A DNA stretch of 64,000 bases from Tanytarsus gracilentus. Taxonomy: Eukaryota > Arthropoda > Insecta > Diptera > Chironomidae. Below the pieces are notes generated by a model. It saw nothing but the letters and a program-made list of their open reading frames with translations, did not search any database and had not been told where the DNA came from. The DNA lies in assembly GCA_038502055.1 (NCBI GenBank), contig JAXRKN010000044.1, positions 7,572,501 to 7,636,500 on the forward strand, given 5' to 3'. Both the position numbers and the translations under genes were made by a program. Positions 12,101 to 25,251 of this stretch are shown piece by piece; the stretch's first letter is position 1, and each line of letters begins with the position of its first letter.

Positions 12101-15100
12101 GAATGATCCCTTAGAAAGTCTGACTAACTTCTTTATGGAAAAAAATGTGAAATTTCAGAAATTTTCAATTTTTTGAAGACAAAAATAAAATTTGTAAATT
12201 TTAAATTTAATTAAATCTTCACGGTCAGCCTTATAATTCTAAAATTTGCTCATCTAATGGCGCCGGTTTCAAATTTTACAAATCAATATTTTAGAAGTAA
12301 ATTTGAATTTGCATAGAAATAATATTTTTGATCGATTTGAGCAAAATTCAATTTCAACCTCAGATATTTTAGAGATTTGCCATTTTGCGAAAGCTGTTGG
12401 AGATAAAAAGATCCATCTCGATGTAAGAAAATTTCTATTTCACCCTCTAATGCTTAGATAGAATGAGAGTTGCATTTTAGATCATCAATAACATTTGTAT
12501 GCTCAGAGGGAATCGACTGCAGATGTCAATACTTTGAGAAAATCCCAAAAAATGAAATAAAATCGAACGAAAGGTTCCAGGTATCCAAAACATGTCGCTC
12601 ATAAAACTGCACAACATATGCAGCTTGTTTTCTTTCGTGTTGCACATTGTGTCTCTCTCTTTATTCCATTCTACCCCTCGATGCTATGTATTTTTTTTGG
12701 GAAGAAACACAAAAGGTGTTTTTCATGATATTTCAAATGACGGAGAAGAAAAAGAAGAAAGATTGAAGAAAATAGGACTGTAATATTTTAAGTTTGTCAG
12801 CTGCTGGCGTAATTTCTCATTTTTCTGCTGTTGCTTTAATTATTTTGACCTGAGATGAAAAATTTAATTTTAGAGAATTATAAAAAATGGCGTTGTCAAA
12901 TGGATCAACAATTATCATCTTCTAAATCTTCTCTCGAGCTTTATTGAATCCGGCAAAGTGAGCCCTCAAATTAACGAAAATCTCTTTTATCAGAGAGCCG
13001 ACAACAAGCAGAAACAAAAGCCACAATAATCGCCCGAAAATGCAGAAATAAAATCAACATGGCCCAGGATGTTAGTCCTTGAGAAGGAAAATTATAATGA
13101 TTATCCCTCTTTGCTCGTGGCAACCGAAGAAATATTAATCTTACTGTTAATTATCAAAAATTTTCTCTCCTTATCCTTTCGAGAGAGAGAGAGAGAGAGA
13201 GAGAAAGATCGAGAGGATATTTTATTGCTTATGTACATGTTTACTTTCATTATCCGGCATTATATTTATCCCCTTTCACTCTCTTCTCCGAATTAATTTA
13301 TGTCTTAAGTACCCTAGAACTGGAGTAATATTAAGATGTGGATGAAAATTCGTTAGAAATTTTGTTGAAACTGTAAACAAAGTCGTTTCATTTCAACCCC
13401 CTCTCGCTTTAATTAGAGAAGATCTCATCACACATCGTTTGTTTATTTTTAGAACGGAACCTCTCTGAATTACTCAGAATGCTGTCAAGTGTCGCGTATG
13501 AAATTTTTACATTTCCTTTTGAACTCAAAATGAATAATGCTGAAATTATTTTTTTTACTTTTGTGCTATAATTTATAAAAAAAAATATAACATAAAGAGA
13601 GAGCATATGATGGAAGTCTTGTGATGAGTTCAAAAATTTAGTACAGGGGATGAGAAACTTGGGTTAGAAAATTTATCAAGTAAAATAAATTTTTAAAAAA
13701 GTTTAAATAAATTTTTATATTTTCACACACAAGTTTCTCAACCCCGCAAAGTAAATTTATGAAGCATAGCCAGAATTTCTATCTTTCTTCTTCTTCATTT
13801 TTTCTCTTTCGCATTTACTCCAGACAGTGCCAGTTGCTTGATTCCACATTCGAGTGATTCGAAGCGAACACATGTTCCGCCGAAGTCATAACTAAATTTA
13901 TAGAATTCTTAAAATCACCAACGCATAGCACGCGCTTGAGATATCGTTAAATAAATATATAAAATTAACATCGAGTTGGCTATAAATAGGCAAAAAAATA
14001 AACTCATTCGACCAATTCAAAGGTTGCCACTTAGTGCGATAAAAAGAAGAAGAAATTCTCCAGCGTTGAATTTTACAGCTTTTGATAGATAAGAAAAATT
14101 TGAATTGAATTAAAAAGAGAAACTTTTCAGTGAGGTAATCGCTAACATTTATAAAAATGCACCGGGCAGTTCTTGAAGCGTATCAAGCAGCTGCTTTTTC
14201 ATAATGGATGCATCCACAGTCGAGCGATGCGGGTTAGTTTGACTTCCTTGGTAGCTCAAAAATTATTCTTATCTCACTCCGCTCTTTTATTAGCATTTCG
14301 TCATATGCTCGAGCATGAAATTTTTCCTCTAAAAAAATTGTCGAGCTGACATTTTAATGCTCTATTGGGATTATATGAATTTATCTATTCATAATAATTC
14401 TCTTCACTCCCTTATCGAACAAAATTTCTGTAATCAATCTGAACTAATACTTTTATGCGATTAAATGCGAACACATTTCATGATTTTATTTTTTCTCCCC
14501 TACTGTCATAATTTACTTCGCAACATTATTAAAAAGAACAAAGTCACTGTGATCTACGCAATGTATGCTTGGGAATGCGAACAAATTTCGCGTTGTTAAG
14601 TGAGAATTATTCCAGACTTTGCTTTGTCACGGATGAAACGAATTTTTCATCAATTTTAATCTTTTGCTACTTTTTAATTTTTCTTGATTCATTTTTTAAA
14701 ACGTAAAAAGAGACAGACATGAAAAAAACAATAATTATTTTTACGAGGATCTTCAACAACCCTTCGAAAAGAAGCACGACCATTTTCTACCTCTCAATTC
14801 CCTTACGATCCTCTTAAGATTGTGTTAGTGGCTTATAGGCAGCAAAAATTTTTTAATGCAGCTGTTCACAAAAAATATTCTAGGTCTTTTCTTTGCGCAT
14901 TGGGATTTGTTATGCCTTAAACGGAATGAACAATTTTTTCTTGCTCTTCTACCCTCGTATTCAATACATGAAAGATATTATTCGGAGGGTTGCTAAAACC
15001 CTTCAGCTCATTTGTTGCTCATCGAAATAAATTCCGTTGAAATGACCATGTGTGTAGGATGATGATCTCTCTATAAAATTCCCATGAGGCAATTTTTCGA

Positions 15101-18100
15101 TTTAATTGCGAAAACTTTTTTTGAAGATTTTTAGCAACTTGTGGGTGTTGAAATAATTAAGCGAATTTTTAAAATATTAAGTTTATTAGCATATTTTAAC
15201 ATAAATGAGCATTGATCGTAGAAGAATGCAAATTCAAGTAATTTACCGGAAGTTTGAAATTAAGAAAAAGCTGCTCTTCACACCTGCCACTTTTGATAAA
15301 GCAAACACCGCCATGCTACGACGATTAAGAGCACAAAAAATGTAAAATTAGACTGCAAAATTAAACACAATAAATTTTCAGCTATATTCCGGTCTTATTG
15401 TTCTTATTAAGACCATGCACCATGTGTCTAGCTTCTTTTACCTCCACCTTCCGTTTCTTTTTTCACAAAAAAAAATTTCATTCTCTCACCGAATTGAGAT
15501 CCCTTTAAAATCGAGAGGAAGAATGCAAAATACACAAATCAACTTCCGATTTCCGCTCGACACACATGTGAATGACTCGATATTCTCAAATAAATGTTCA
15601 AAACTTTAAGTAACAAAGGAAGAAGCATTTTAAATGATTAATCTTTCTTTCCACACATTTTTCTCTCTCTCACTTGCGAGGTTTCAAGTATTTTATAAAT
15701 TTTATAAAACGGAAGAAGAAGGCATACGTGGAATATCATAGGGGATGATATTCAATACTTTAAAATATAAAAATCGAAAGCTCTGAAGGCTGACCAGATG
15801 TTTTAAGTCTCAATTTATTTATGTAATATAAAAAAACTTAAAATCAAATAAAAAATACTGTTTTCAAAAAATCACAAAATTTTCTGGTCACCCAGTTCTT
15901 ACAACCTGTGAGGTTGACTATCATAATTTCCGATGCTCTACGCATAGGAATGAAAAAATGTCAAGTAAGTTCATCAGATGTCGAGTGAGAGAGAATTGTG
16001 AGAAAGAACGGTAGCATGGAACGGAAGTAAATGCAAGAGTGTAGTTGTGCAACAACTTCCAAAAAAAATTAAAACCTTCAACATCTGTTTCATCTTAATT
16101 TTTTTTCAGTCATGTTAAAAACTCATTTTTTTTTCTCTTCATGGTCCTCCTTCAGTTTCCGGCTGTACACACACAAATTTTACTAATGTACAATAACTAA
16201 CGAGATTTCCTGTGCGTTTCATAAATTTTGAGAAAAAAAAATCCACATTGATTGGAGCGACAATCATAAACATTGCTGTGTGTTTGTCGCCATAATAATT
16301 AATTCGATGATCGGCAATTCTTCTCACAATGCGACATCAGGCGACAACATGATTCTTCTCATTTTTTTCTGCGTTCACCGCTCCACTTTTTATGTGATAT
16401 GATTGTAATCGGTAAATCGCAGTAAAAAGAGTAAAAGGAGAAAAGAAACAACAGAAACTTTTTTTTTGCGGAAGTGGAGAAAAAATTGTCGCCGGCCATA
16501 GCAATAAAAAAAACACAACTTTCAAGGATAGAAATTTTATCTCTTATCAATAAGTTGTAATCATGTATGCGGAAAAGAAGGGAACCACTCGAATGATGTA
16601 TTCATGCCGCGTGTGATAATTTTTATAATCAGTCAAGTCGATTACGACTGTCTGGCGCACCAATAAATGCATAAAAAGTGTAGCTGTGCGACACACAATA
16701 AAATTCATGTCGGAATGCAGTGGAACTTCTCAGTATTTACACAATTGGCAATGTCCAACATCATTATGATGATCAATTGTCAGCGGAAATGAAAATAGCG
16801 TTTTGTCAAAAAAAAATTAAGCAAGGGTTGATGACTTTCAAACGATCATAAATTCAATAAGTTTTCTTCGCTTGCAAGAAAGAGAGTAAAATGTTGAGAT
16901 ATGGTCGGAAGACACAGGAACTTCGGTTCAAATGATTTAATAATAAAATTAACTCTCGAGTACAGTTTTAAGGCGCTCAGGTCTTTTTTTTGGGGGGAGA
17001 AAACAGAGAAAAAAATTGAATTCACGCTAAACGATTTCCAAGTCTTTCAAGCTTGAAGAAGGCAAAAAAAAGTTGTAAAAGAGCAGCATAAAAAAAGTGA
17101 CGAAGAAGAAAAGTCTTTTCATTCAGCACATATACAAAATTTCACAAGTAAAGCAATTGTTTTATTATTCCGTGCTCGACTAATTAGCTAGAATTCTTAT
17201 GTCTGCCTATTGACATTTCCATCTCCTTCCTCTCCCTCTCTCTCACCGACTCATTGTGTTTCCAGAAAGCCATTAATTAAGAATTCTATCAACGAAAAAT
17301 TCATTTTTAAAAGAAATGAAAGAAGAACAAAATTGTAAATGTTCAGGAAGAATTTAATTTATTAATTGAAAAATTATTTCGTGGCATCGATCGACATTTA
17401 AATTGATTTCTTTTCATTGCATTGTTAAAATGAAATTATTCATGAGAATTTCTCTCTCACCCGGCTTCTGATCAATGATCTTTAAGCGAGATGTGAAATG
17501 TAACATAAACGAGTGAAATTAGTCGATCACGAAGTGCGAGGTGGAACCATGACATGTCATGCGAAATACCTCAATACGATCGTGTTCAAAATTGAATTTT
17601 CAATGAATGAAAGGTTATTCAAATTGAATTTTACGATTCTCTGCCGCGTGAAACTAATCCGAGATATTATTTCCAGCTCTTTTTATGAATCACAAGAAAT
17701 CCATTATGGTCATTCAGATCAATCGCTTAATTCTTCTCTCTGGCTTTTTCTCGCTCTTTCTTCTTGTATTTTTTTCTTCTGACAAGTCATGAAAGAGGCG
17801 CGTTAAGAGCCAATTATGAGTCGTTCCGCTCCATTCAGTAATTAAATCTCTTGGTCTTAATTAGACTTGCTCACATTCACATGTTTTTATTCTTATTCGA
17901 GACGGCCAATTGAGCTAGTTTTTGAAGGAACCTACTGTGAAAGGTCAAGTCATAAATTTTGGTGTCTGCAATAATTTTAAACTTTTAAGTCGTTTTGATT
18001 GAGTTGACTTAAGTCTTACAAACTTAGTAAAGACACTAAATTCTTCTGACCTAATATTTCAAATTTTTTGTTAACGGATTTTTTGAACTGATTTTTAACT

Positions 18101-19390
18101 AACAGCACTCAAAATTTATAGAAAGATAATTTTAAATTACTTCATCGAGCAAGTAAAATTGGTCAATGAATCTTTCACGGCAGTTTCCTTCTCTTCATTA
18201 ATTTATGAGGCAATTCCGTGATCATCGAAAAGATTCATTTCAATTTACCAATAATGAGAATAAAAAAGAGAGGAAATTGCTTAAACATCATAATTCTCTT
18301 ACCGAACATTAATCTCGAATGCTAGACATTGCACATATTTTTTTTTATTGGTAAGGAGATGAGCCATGGGAACGAAAGTTGTTAGCGAACTACCTGCACA
18401 TGCACGGTGCAACTTTCAATCGAAAACAACAACTGTAGTTTATGTATTTATGTATTCCCATTGCATCGACCGAATGGCGTAGAGATTTTTTGCAATTGAT
18501 TTGGGCATGCTATGAACTAGTCACTGCTTGTGTGTGAAAGAATTAAAATATATCAACTTCTGCTGTGTTTTTCGATTATTGGCGAAAAAAAAACGTAGGC
18601 GCTCGAGAGTCGTGACTACAATTTTTCCCACAACTCTTCTGCGCCTTTAATGCATTAGACATTCTATTTCTTGTCTTTTGTCTTCTTCGCGTTGTTCATT
18701 TACCGCATTTTGTGTGCGACGAAAAACGATGAGAAATTTTATTTTTTGATATATTTCGCGATCGATTTGATGAGAATTCGATAGCGCACCAATGAATATA
18801 TCTTGAAAATTATAACATATTTACTCGTGAAGGGATAAATTTACGCTTAATAATGTATTATTAAATTTTTTTTGAGATGGTAAAGTGCTTCATCTCATAA
18901 ACACTCTAGACGGCTCAAATTGGCTTTTTGAGAAAATAATAAGATGAATAAACATAGAGCACAGAATCGAAGGAGAAAAAGTTTCTTTATTTGAGAGAAG
19001 AGGCGGCCGAAAGATGAGACTGCAACGGGAAATTTTCATTCCATGAGAACTCTGTGCTCATCTTCAATCTTAATTGATGAAACATGATAAACTCAACTCT
19101 TGCGGAATTTCTGCATTTATTCAACATCACGTTTTCAATAAAATAAAAAATGGGGTGGTTGTGAGAAATGAAATGCAGCAATGTCGGAGGTTGAGACCTC
19201 AAATTATTTTATATTTTTTTTTTGGTCAGAACGAAGCCAAATAATTCAACTTACCTAATCCCATTCGTTTTTTGATCTTCTTGAGTACTTTCATCTTGTT
19301 CTTGATTGGTGAAAAAATATTTTCCGCTTTAGTATTATTTCCGCACTGGCATAAATTACCACACACTTCGTTTTTACTCGATACACCCAT
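9188..19390 (-). CDS. neur: Neuralized E3 ubiquitin ligase
   Basis: Three coding exons (19390-19255, 11097-9623, 9520-9188) join in phase to 647 aa. Neuralized is a RING E3 that ubiquitinates Delta and so activates Notch signalling in neighbouring cells. Exon 1 encodes MGVSSKN, a myristoylation-type start, and then KMKVLKKIKKRMGL, the basic amphipathic motif that binds membrane phosphoinositides in the fly protein. Exon 2 holds NHR1 (about 62-216, LQFHSVHGDNIRISRDG) and NHR2 (about 283-438, MQFHPLTGRNVVLTQD). The last exon holds a C3HC4 RING (about 590-645: CTIC, CGHMCMC, CPLC). The junction codon gives MGLASRTNASCAGPNNLPP, matching the order in Drosophila. It is shorter than fly Neur (754 aa, from memory), chiefly because the Gln/His-rich N-terminal stretch is missing. 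An upstream in-frame TTG was rejected in favour of the ATG at 19390. Confidence 0.95.
12798..12804 (-). promoter_or_regulatory. Proneural-type E-box in neur intron
   Basis: CAGCTGC on the plus strand is the reverse of GCAGCTG, which fits the RCAGSTG consensus bound by Achaete/Scute-Daughterless. Location in the neur intron makes regulatory use plausible, but a 7-mer is weak evidence alone. Confidence 0.25.
13181..13204. repeat. (GA)12 microsatellite
   Basis: Uninterrupted GA dinucleotides inside the neuralized intron. It could also bind GAGA factor. Confidence 0.9.
14187..14193 (+). promoter_or_regulatory. Proneural-type E-box GCAGCTG in neur intron
   Basis: GCAGCTG matches the RCAGSTG proneural consensus. 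The following bases extend it to the palindrome GCAGCTGC. Regulatory role is inferred from the gene it sits in. Confidence 0.28.
14858..14864 (+). promoter_or_regulatory. Proneural-type E-box GCAGCTG in neur intron
   Basis: A second exact GCAGCTG about 670 bp from the one at 14187. Clustering of this site in a gene switched on in sensory organ precursors in Drosophila makes it worth noting. Confidence 0.28.
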
Positions 19391-22300
19391 TAATTGATTT
19401 ATTGATTCATCAAAAAAATAACTCAAATTAATACACGAATTATTGATGTCCTTTCACTTTTTCTTTTTATATATTTCTCAATTACGTTAATCCACTATGA
19501 GACGATATCACGTTTCCTAAATCTGTGTACTCGCAAAAATATTTTTATTTTGCAAACTCGGTGAAATTTGAAACTTGACTGACAATATTTAAATTATTTT
19601 TTTTAACAAAAAATATCTGGAAGTGAATGCAGAGAGAAACGCGTCTTCACTCCTCAAGAGTATAAACTTTAATGTGAAAACTAACAAATGTTTCGGAGCA
19701 ACATAAAGAGCGAAGAGTGGAATGAGAGACGAAAAATCCCCTTGTTTATTTTTTTTCTGCCTGTCGTTTTTATTTCATCTGCTCGTATATAGAAAACAAT
19801 CAACCGGCTTGCGAATGCTATTACTGCATGTCTCAACTCTCTTTTTTAAAACTATCGCGATAATTTTAAGAGAGAATTTTTTCGAGACATGAATTATTAT
19901 TCTCATTACGAGTGTGTTTAAAATTATCCATTAATTGCACGAGAAAGAAAAACGAAATGTGCAGATGAAATTCGGATAATTAAATTGCACAATGGGTGCT
20001 AAAATATTTACGACAATGTTCATTAATTTTTTTTGGGATGAAATAATTTTTGTTAATTAGACAATATTTATTAAATGCTAAAAGTATTTATTTGTTTAAA
20101 ATTATTTCCATTCGTTATTAAATTTATTCCAGTCAATGTTGAATGCTTTAGGCCTCAATGTTTCGCTAATGCAACATTAGAGCATCATAGTAAAGCATAT
20201 ATGCTTGATAAAAATACGTTTATTCTAGCATTGTCGAAAAATTTAATGATTAAGCGTCCCGTTTCGTTTTATTGTTAGTTGCATATCATTAAAAATTGAA
20301 ATTGTTATTTTAATTTTAAATGATTAAATTGTTTATGCATTTTTTGGTGGATTTAGCATGCAATAAAATTTGCCAGTCACTCTTAATTGATTTGTTTACG
20401 AAGGGACGAGTGATTTTATTTGAAAACCCGTTAAATCTTTTTTAGCGTTCGAATAATATTAGAAATTACCTAAATAATTTAATTCGAACTTATTTCAACA
20501 CCATCAAACTATCTCAGTTGTTTATTCAATTGTGCAACATTTCTTTTTTCCCATGCTCTTAATTCTTATTAATTAATTATTCACTCAACAGAGTAACAGT
20601 AATCTTTTTATGCGTTTCCTTTTCATCATCGTCGCATCATCTCTTCTTCTTCCTCCTGACCGAGTTCAAGTCATCTTAAAAATCGTAATTTTGCAACCAT
20701 CATAAATGTGATGAAACTCAACGAAAATCATTACGAGAAAATTATCATATCATTGTGGAAAAATAAATTAATTCACTTTCGCTGCAGTGCTAATTGCTCT
20801 GATTTTGTATCTAACCTACATGTTCGCACATCAATAAGAAGAAAAAGTGAATTAACATCAAAAATATTAATTTATAAATTTTTCAATATTTATCGATGAT
20901 GAGAGTTCGATTGAGAAACCATAAGTTTGCCGTAATCGTTTTTCGATTATTAAAACTGTAAATCATCGTTGAGAAAGCTGATGTTAAAAAATTTATGCAT
21001 TGCGTTCCATCGCAGAACAATATTAAAAATCATCTTCATCTAGCTGCTGGTTGTTTGAGACGATAATAGCGAGACCCACACACCGCACCAGCCAACAGAA
21101 TGTTATTTTCTTTTATGAACACATTTTATGCTATAAACACATTTCTTCCAACAATAATCTAAATGAAAAAAATAGGCGAAATCGAACATGCTCTCAAGTT
21201 TCCTTTTACATTCACCCTAAAAAAGAGCGACAGATGTTAAAATATTTTTAAGAAAAGAAGTCTCTCTCTGAGTGTTTTTTTGTTGTACCAAGTGCCACGC
21301 GACATCCGCCAATAGGAGGATCGGCATCATTCTGCCTGCTTACACACACACACTCATGTTATTGAGGTCTCCTTTTTGTTCACTCCGAGCAAAGGCAAAT
21401 ATTTTTTGGGGTTCTTTTTCTTAGCTTAGGCTGCATATTCATTTATATTTATGCACGCACACATTTATTCTGAAAATTTTCAGACAGATGTTATTCAAAT
21501 TATCATTAGAGTCTTTTGATTTGTGTGCCGAAATTTTAATTTAAATTTTTAATTCATTTGCGTTTAAAAAAAATTTTTGTGCACCTTTTTTCTCACTGAT
21601 TACATCAAGGACATGTGCAGTGGGTAATTTCGCTAATTTTCATGCACTTCTTTTTGTGGTTACTCTGAGGGGAGAAGTGCAAGCTGCACACACTTGGCGA
21701 TTATGTCGTTTATTCATATTTCAATAAATATATTTTGCTCTTTCGGGATGATGAGCCAGCCGGGGCATGTGCTTTCGTTTAATTATACACAATCTGACAC
21801 GCGTATCGTCTACAGCAGCACATGCCGCATGTCGCAATTTTATCTCCCTTTGCTTCGATATTTTATATATATTATTTTTGATGAAACACTCCGGAAATGA
21901 ACATTCCGATGAAGTGTGTGTTTGCCTTTTGTGTCAAATCGGTAAGAATTACTGCGTTTATATTGCGAAGCATATTGCGAGCGTTTACAGGCCTTTTGTT
22001 TGCCTTTAGATGGGAAGTAGACTCTTAAGCTGAAAAGTACTTAAATGTCGATGGCAGAGTCGAATAAAATTGCAATGATGCATCAAGATGCGGGTTGTGA
22101 TAAAAAGCGAATTTGGCAGATGAATGAAAAATGCTGTTGCATGCTCGAGAGCGAAAAATTTCAAAGTGGCTCTTATCACCATTTTTTTTGAACACTGAAA
22201 AATTTAAAGATAACTTTTTAGACCAAAAATGTTATGAGAAAATTTCATCACCAAAAAGAAAGAAAGGAAAAACTTTTTTGTCTACTTTCTATTTCATAAT

Positions 22301-24436
22301 TTAATTTTTTTTGAGATCACAAGCTTAAGGAAAAAGTTTTCAGCGCACAAAAAATTTCCTTTCAATGTTTCATTTTTATGTCGTGTAGTTGGAGGCGACA
22401 GCTAAAAGGCAAAAACTAAGGCGATTTCAACGAGACTTCAAGCATGAAAAGCTTTTTCCTGAATGTTTTACGAGAAAAAGTTTCGAAATGAATGTAAAGA
22501 GTTATTCAAAAGATTTTTCCTTTGTGGATTTAGAGATGAATTATTTTTTGCAGAATTTTTTTTATTGAATAATTTTTTTTAGAGAATTCGCCGTTTGTAA
22601 AAAAATTTGTGTCGTTACTAAATTTCTAAAATTTTAATTTTTATATAAGAACCTGATTAAAAACAACGCTAGTCGAAATTTTAAATAGTCAATTTTGTAA
22701 TGAAGGTGAAACTTTTACTCGTAAATTAAAATTTTTACTCATTCATGTAGAATTATTATCTTACTCTGTATCGCAAATTCTCACATTCATAAATCACTTT
22801 TCAGCGCATTCACATAGCAACCTGAATCCTTAACTTAATAAAACTTTAATATTCGCGCAAATCGGAAGGAAATTTTAAATTTCTCAAAACCAACGACTCT
22901 TCCGTTTACGAATTAAATTCAAGCGAAATATTAGACGGAAAGCAGCACAAAGAAAATCAATTTCCTGTTTCAGCCTGACGATTTCATCTATAACGACGTC
23001 TGAAGGTTAAAAAGCATGTGTATATGTCTAGAATTTCAATTGGCACGGGTTTTCAACTCAAGTCACTTTGAAGCATCCCACGAAAAATTTTCCACACGAG
23101 TATCAAGCACGAAAATTTATTCTCATGGCAACATTTTAAGACGAAATCAAGATGGAAATGAGGAATTTTTACCTCATCATCACAATTGCGAATAAATTCA
23201 TTTGTTCATGGTAATGATTATTACATCACACATACCTTCACTACAATACTCATCTATCTATGTTGCACGTGCGTAAAATTATTTGGCAAATATAATTAAA
23301 TTGCTCGAGCATGTGTGTGTGTGTGTGTGTAGATGAGGGAAAGCTCTCAAAAGAAAAAGTTTCATTTTATGAACAAGAATTAAATTTCTTTTTCACTAAC
23401 TCACATCCGAAAACGTGTTTGTGCGAGGGTGTATGTATGATGGAGGAGGCATAGAAGATAGCAATGTAATTTAAAATGTGCGACTTATGTCACATGAGGC
23501 TTTGCCATGATTCGATGGAGTCCGTAGCAATCTTAAGTTACGCAGTTTTCTCCTTAAGATGGCAATAAAAGAAAGTCTCAATTTACCCCCTTACAATTTT
23601 TCACGACATCAAAATTAACTTCAAAAAATTGCTTTAAAGGTAAATGAATTTTGAGATTTTATGGAGCAATCTGAACGAAAGTGATTTTAAATATTTTCGA
23701 GCAGAAATTTCTTAATTAAAATTATATCCCGAGGGAAGCACTCTAAATGACCTTTGATCTTTTGATTGGATAACTAAGAAACACGAGATTAAAAGACTTT
23801 AACGAAATGTACAATTAATTTGAAAATATTTCTTAATTATCTTACAAAAAAATGTCCCAAAAAATATTTTAACTTTCACGATGAAGCTAAAGAAAAGAAC
23901 AAAAACGCATCAAGCAGCTGATTTACAGAAGAGAAAAAACATCTTGACAGGTGATTTTCGAATGAACTGCATGATGATGATAAAATTTAATGAAATGGGC
24001 ATCTGATGAGTAAACATAGTGGTGTAAAGGTGTTTTCTCAGATATTTTTTTGTCTCTTCTTTCTTCCTCTTTCGATCGTGAGAATGGTAAATTTTTTGTT
24101 AAATTCAATGTTTTTAACTCCGATGAAAATTGGAAATTAGGAATTTAATCGAAATGAGGCAAATTTATAATTTTTAACTTTCATGGTCCTTAAAAGTTAT
24201 TTCTCAAGGGAGTAATAATGAAAATTATCTTTGAATGTTAAAAAAGTGATAAAGTCGAGTCTCATGTGAATATTTTTTTATCGTGAATTATCTTTCTCAA
24301 ACTTTTTTCTACCTCCGTGATTTTTGTTCTGTAAAGATAAAATTTTAGATCTTATATTGAAAAAATACAATGCAGGTGACATAAGAATGATGGAAAAAAA
24401 CTTTAATTTTTTTGAACCCAAAAAACAACAAAAAAT
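19391..24436. other. Gene-poor sequence upstream of the main neur start
   Basis: About 5 kb without a convincing exon on either strand. It presumably includes the neur promoter and 5' UTR on the minus strand. A (TG)n tract lies at 23312-23330. Short frames (20075-20278, 20708-20899, 21694-22009) have no splice, signal-peptide or domain support. Confidence 0.5.
23312..23330. repeat. (TG)n microsatellite
   Basis: About nine and a half TG units. Confidence 0.9.
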
Positions 24437-25251
24437 GTTTCAAAACCCACACGTGGGAATTGCCGTGTAACCCACTTGGAACAGATAGTGTTGGAAAATT
24501 AATTAATAAAAGCTTCCCAAAAAACTTCCAAAAGCTAGGGCTTTTCAATGAAGGAACCATTATTTTAATTGATTCCTGATTAATTTCAATTCAACGAATA
24601 CATAAAGCCATACTTCTGAAAAATTAACATTAGTGGCAATCCTGGCCGGCCCTGATGAATTCCTTAAAAATCATCATTGCCACTCAATTCCTGATGCAAT
24701 TACGAGTTCAATGAGGTACATGAAGCCATACTTCTAAAAAAATGGACATTAGTGGCATTCCTTAGACACTCCTGGCCGGCGTGACGGTCATTCTTCAAAA
24801 ATCATCAATGCTAATCAATTCCTGATGAATTACGGTTAACGAGGTAATGAAGCCATACTTTTAAAAAATAGACATTAGGGGCACTATGGCCGGCCGTGAT
24901 GGAATTGGTGGCACTCTTGGATGGCCATATAGCATTCCTCAAATATCATCAATGCTTTTCGATTCCTGATACAAATACGAGTTCAACGACATACATGAAT
25001 CATATAACAGGAAATTTGTGTGAAAAATGGCATTTAGGGCTGTCCATGGCACGACCTGTGGTCATGACCCTCATAATTCCTAAAATGGCCGAATCTAAAT
25101 TCATAGACCTACCATTTGGCGAAAACTAGAAGTCTCTAGCTATCTCAGGAGCCGAGATCTCGATGGAACAGACAGACAGACGGACGGACGGACGGACGGA
25201 CGGAAATAGGCGCATATAAGTGTTACACCACTTCGTGGGTTACACTAAAAA
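24437..25251. mobile_element. (GACG)n-tailed repeat element, copy 1
   Basis: An 815-bp block of a family with four or more partial copies in the window. It starts TGTTTCAAAACCCAC with an ACCCAC-N2-GTGGGT inverted repeat, then GTGTAACCCACTTGG. The body holds about four loose tandem units of 117-150 bp (landmarks: CATGAAGCCATACTTCT, GACATTAGTGGCA, CTGGCCGGC, GATTCCTGATGCAATTACGA). It ends with a (GACA/GACG)n tract, GGCGCATATAAGTG and a hairpin built on CACTTCGTGGGTTACACTAA. GTGTAACCCAC occurs at both ends in opposite orientation, like short terminal inverted repeats. No transposase is encoded, so this is a non-autonomous repeat of unknown class. Confidence 0.75.

Larger units (their letters stand above)
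11098..19254 (-). other. 8.2-kb first coding intron of neuralized
   Basis: Bounded by donor G|GTAAGTTG at 19254 and acceptor TTTTCAG at 11098. No convincing exon lies inside. Short frames at 12592, 13069, 15415, 16139-16550 and 17513 are compositional. It contains a (GA)n run and several proneural-type E-boxes, so it is a likely home for enhancers. Confidence 0.75.

Noticed and set aside
20075..20278. 67-codon plus-strand frame with a hydrophobic start
   Set aside because: The start is only mildly signal-like and nothing else supports a gene: no homology, no exon partners.
24437..25251. Calling the element a Helitron
   Set aside because: The hairpin-CTAA end is suggestive, but spacing, 5' TC and A/T insertion could not be shown, and the inverted GTGTAACCCAC ends point elsewhere.
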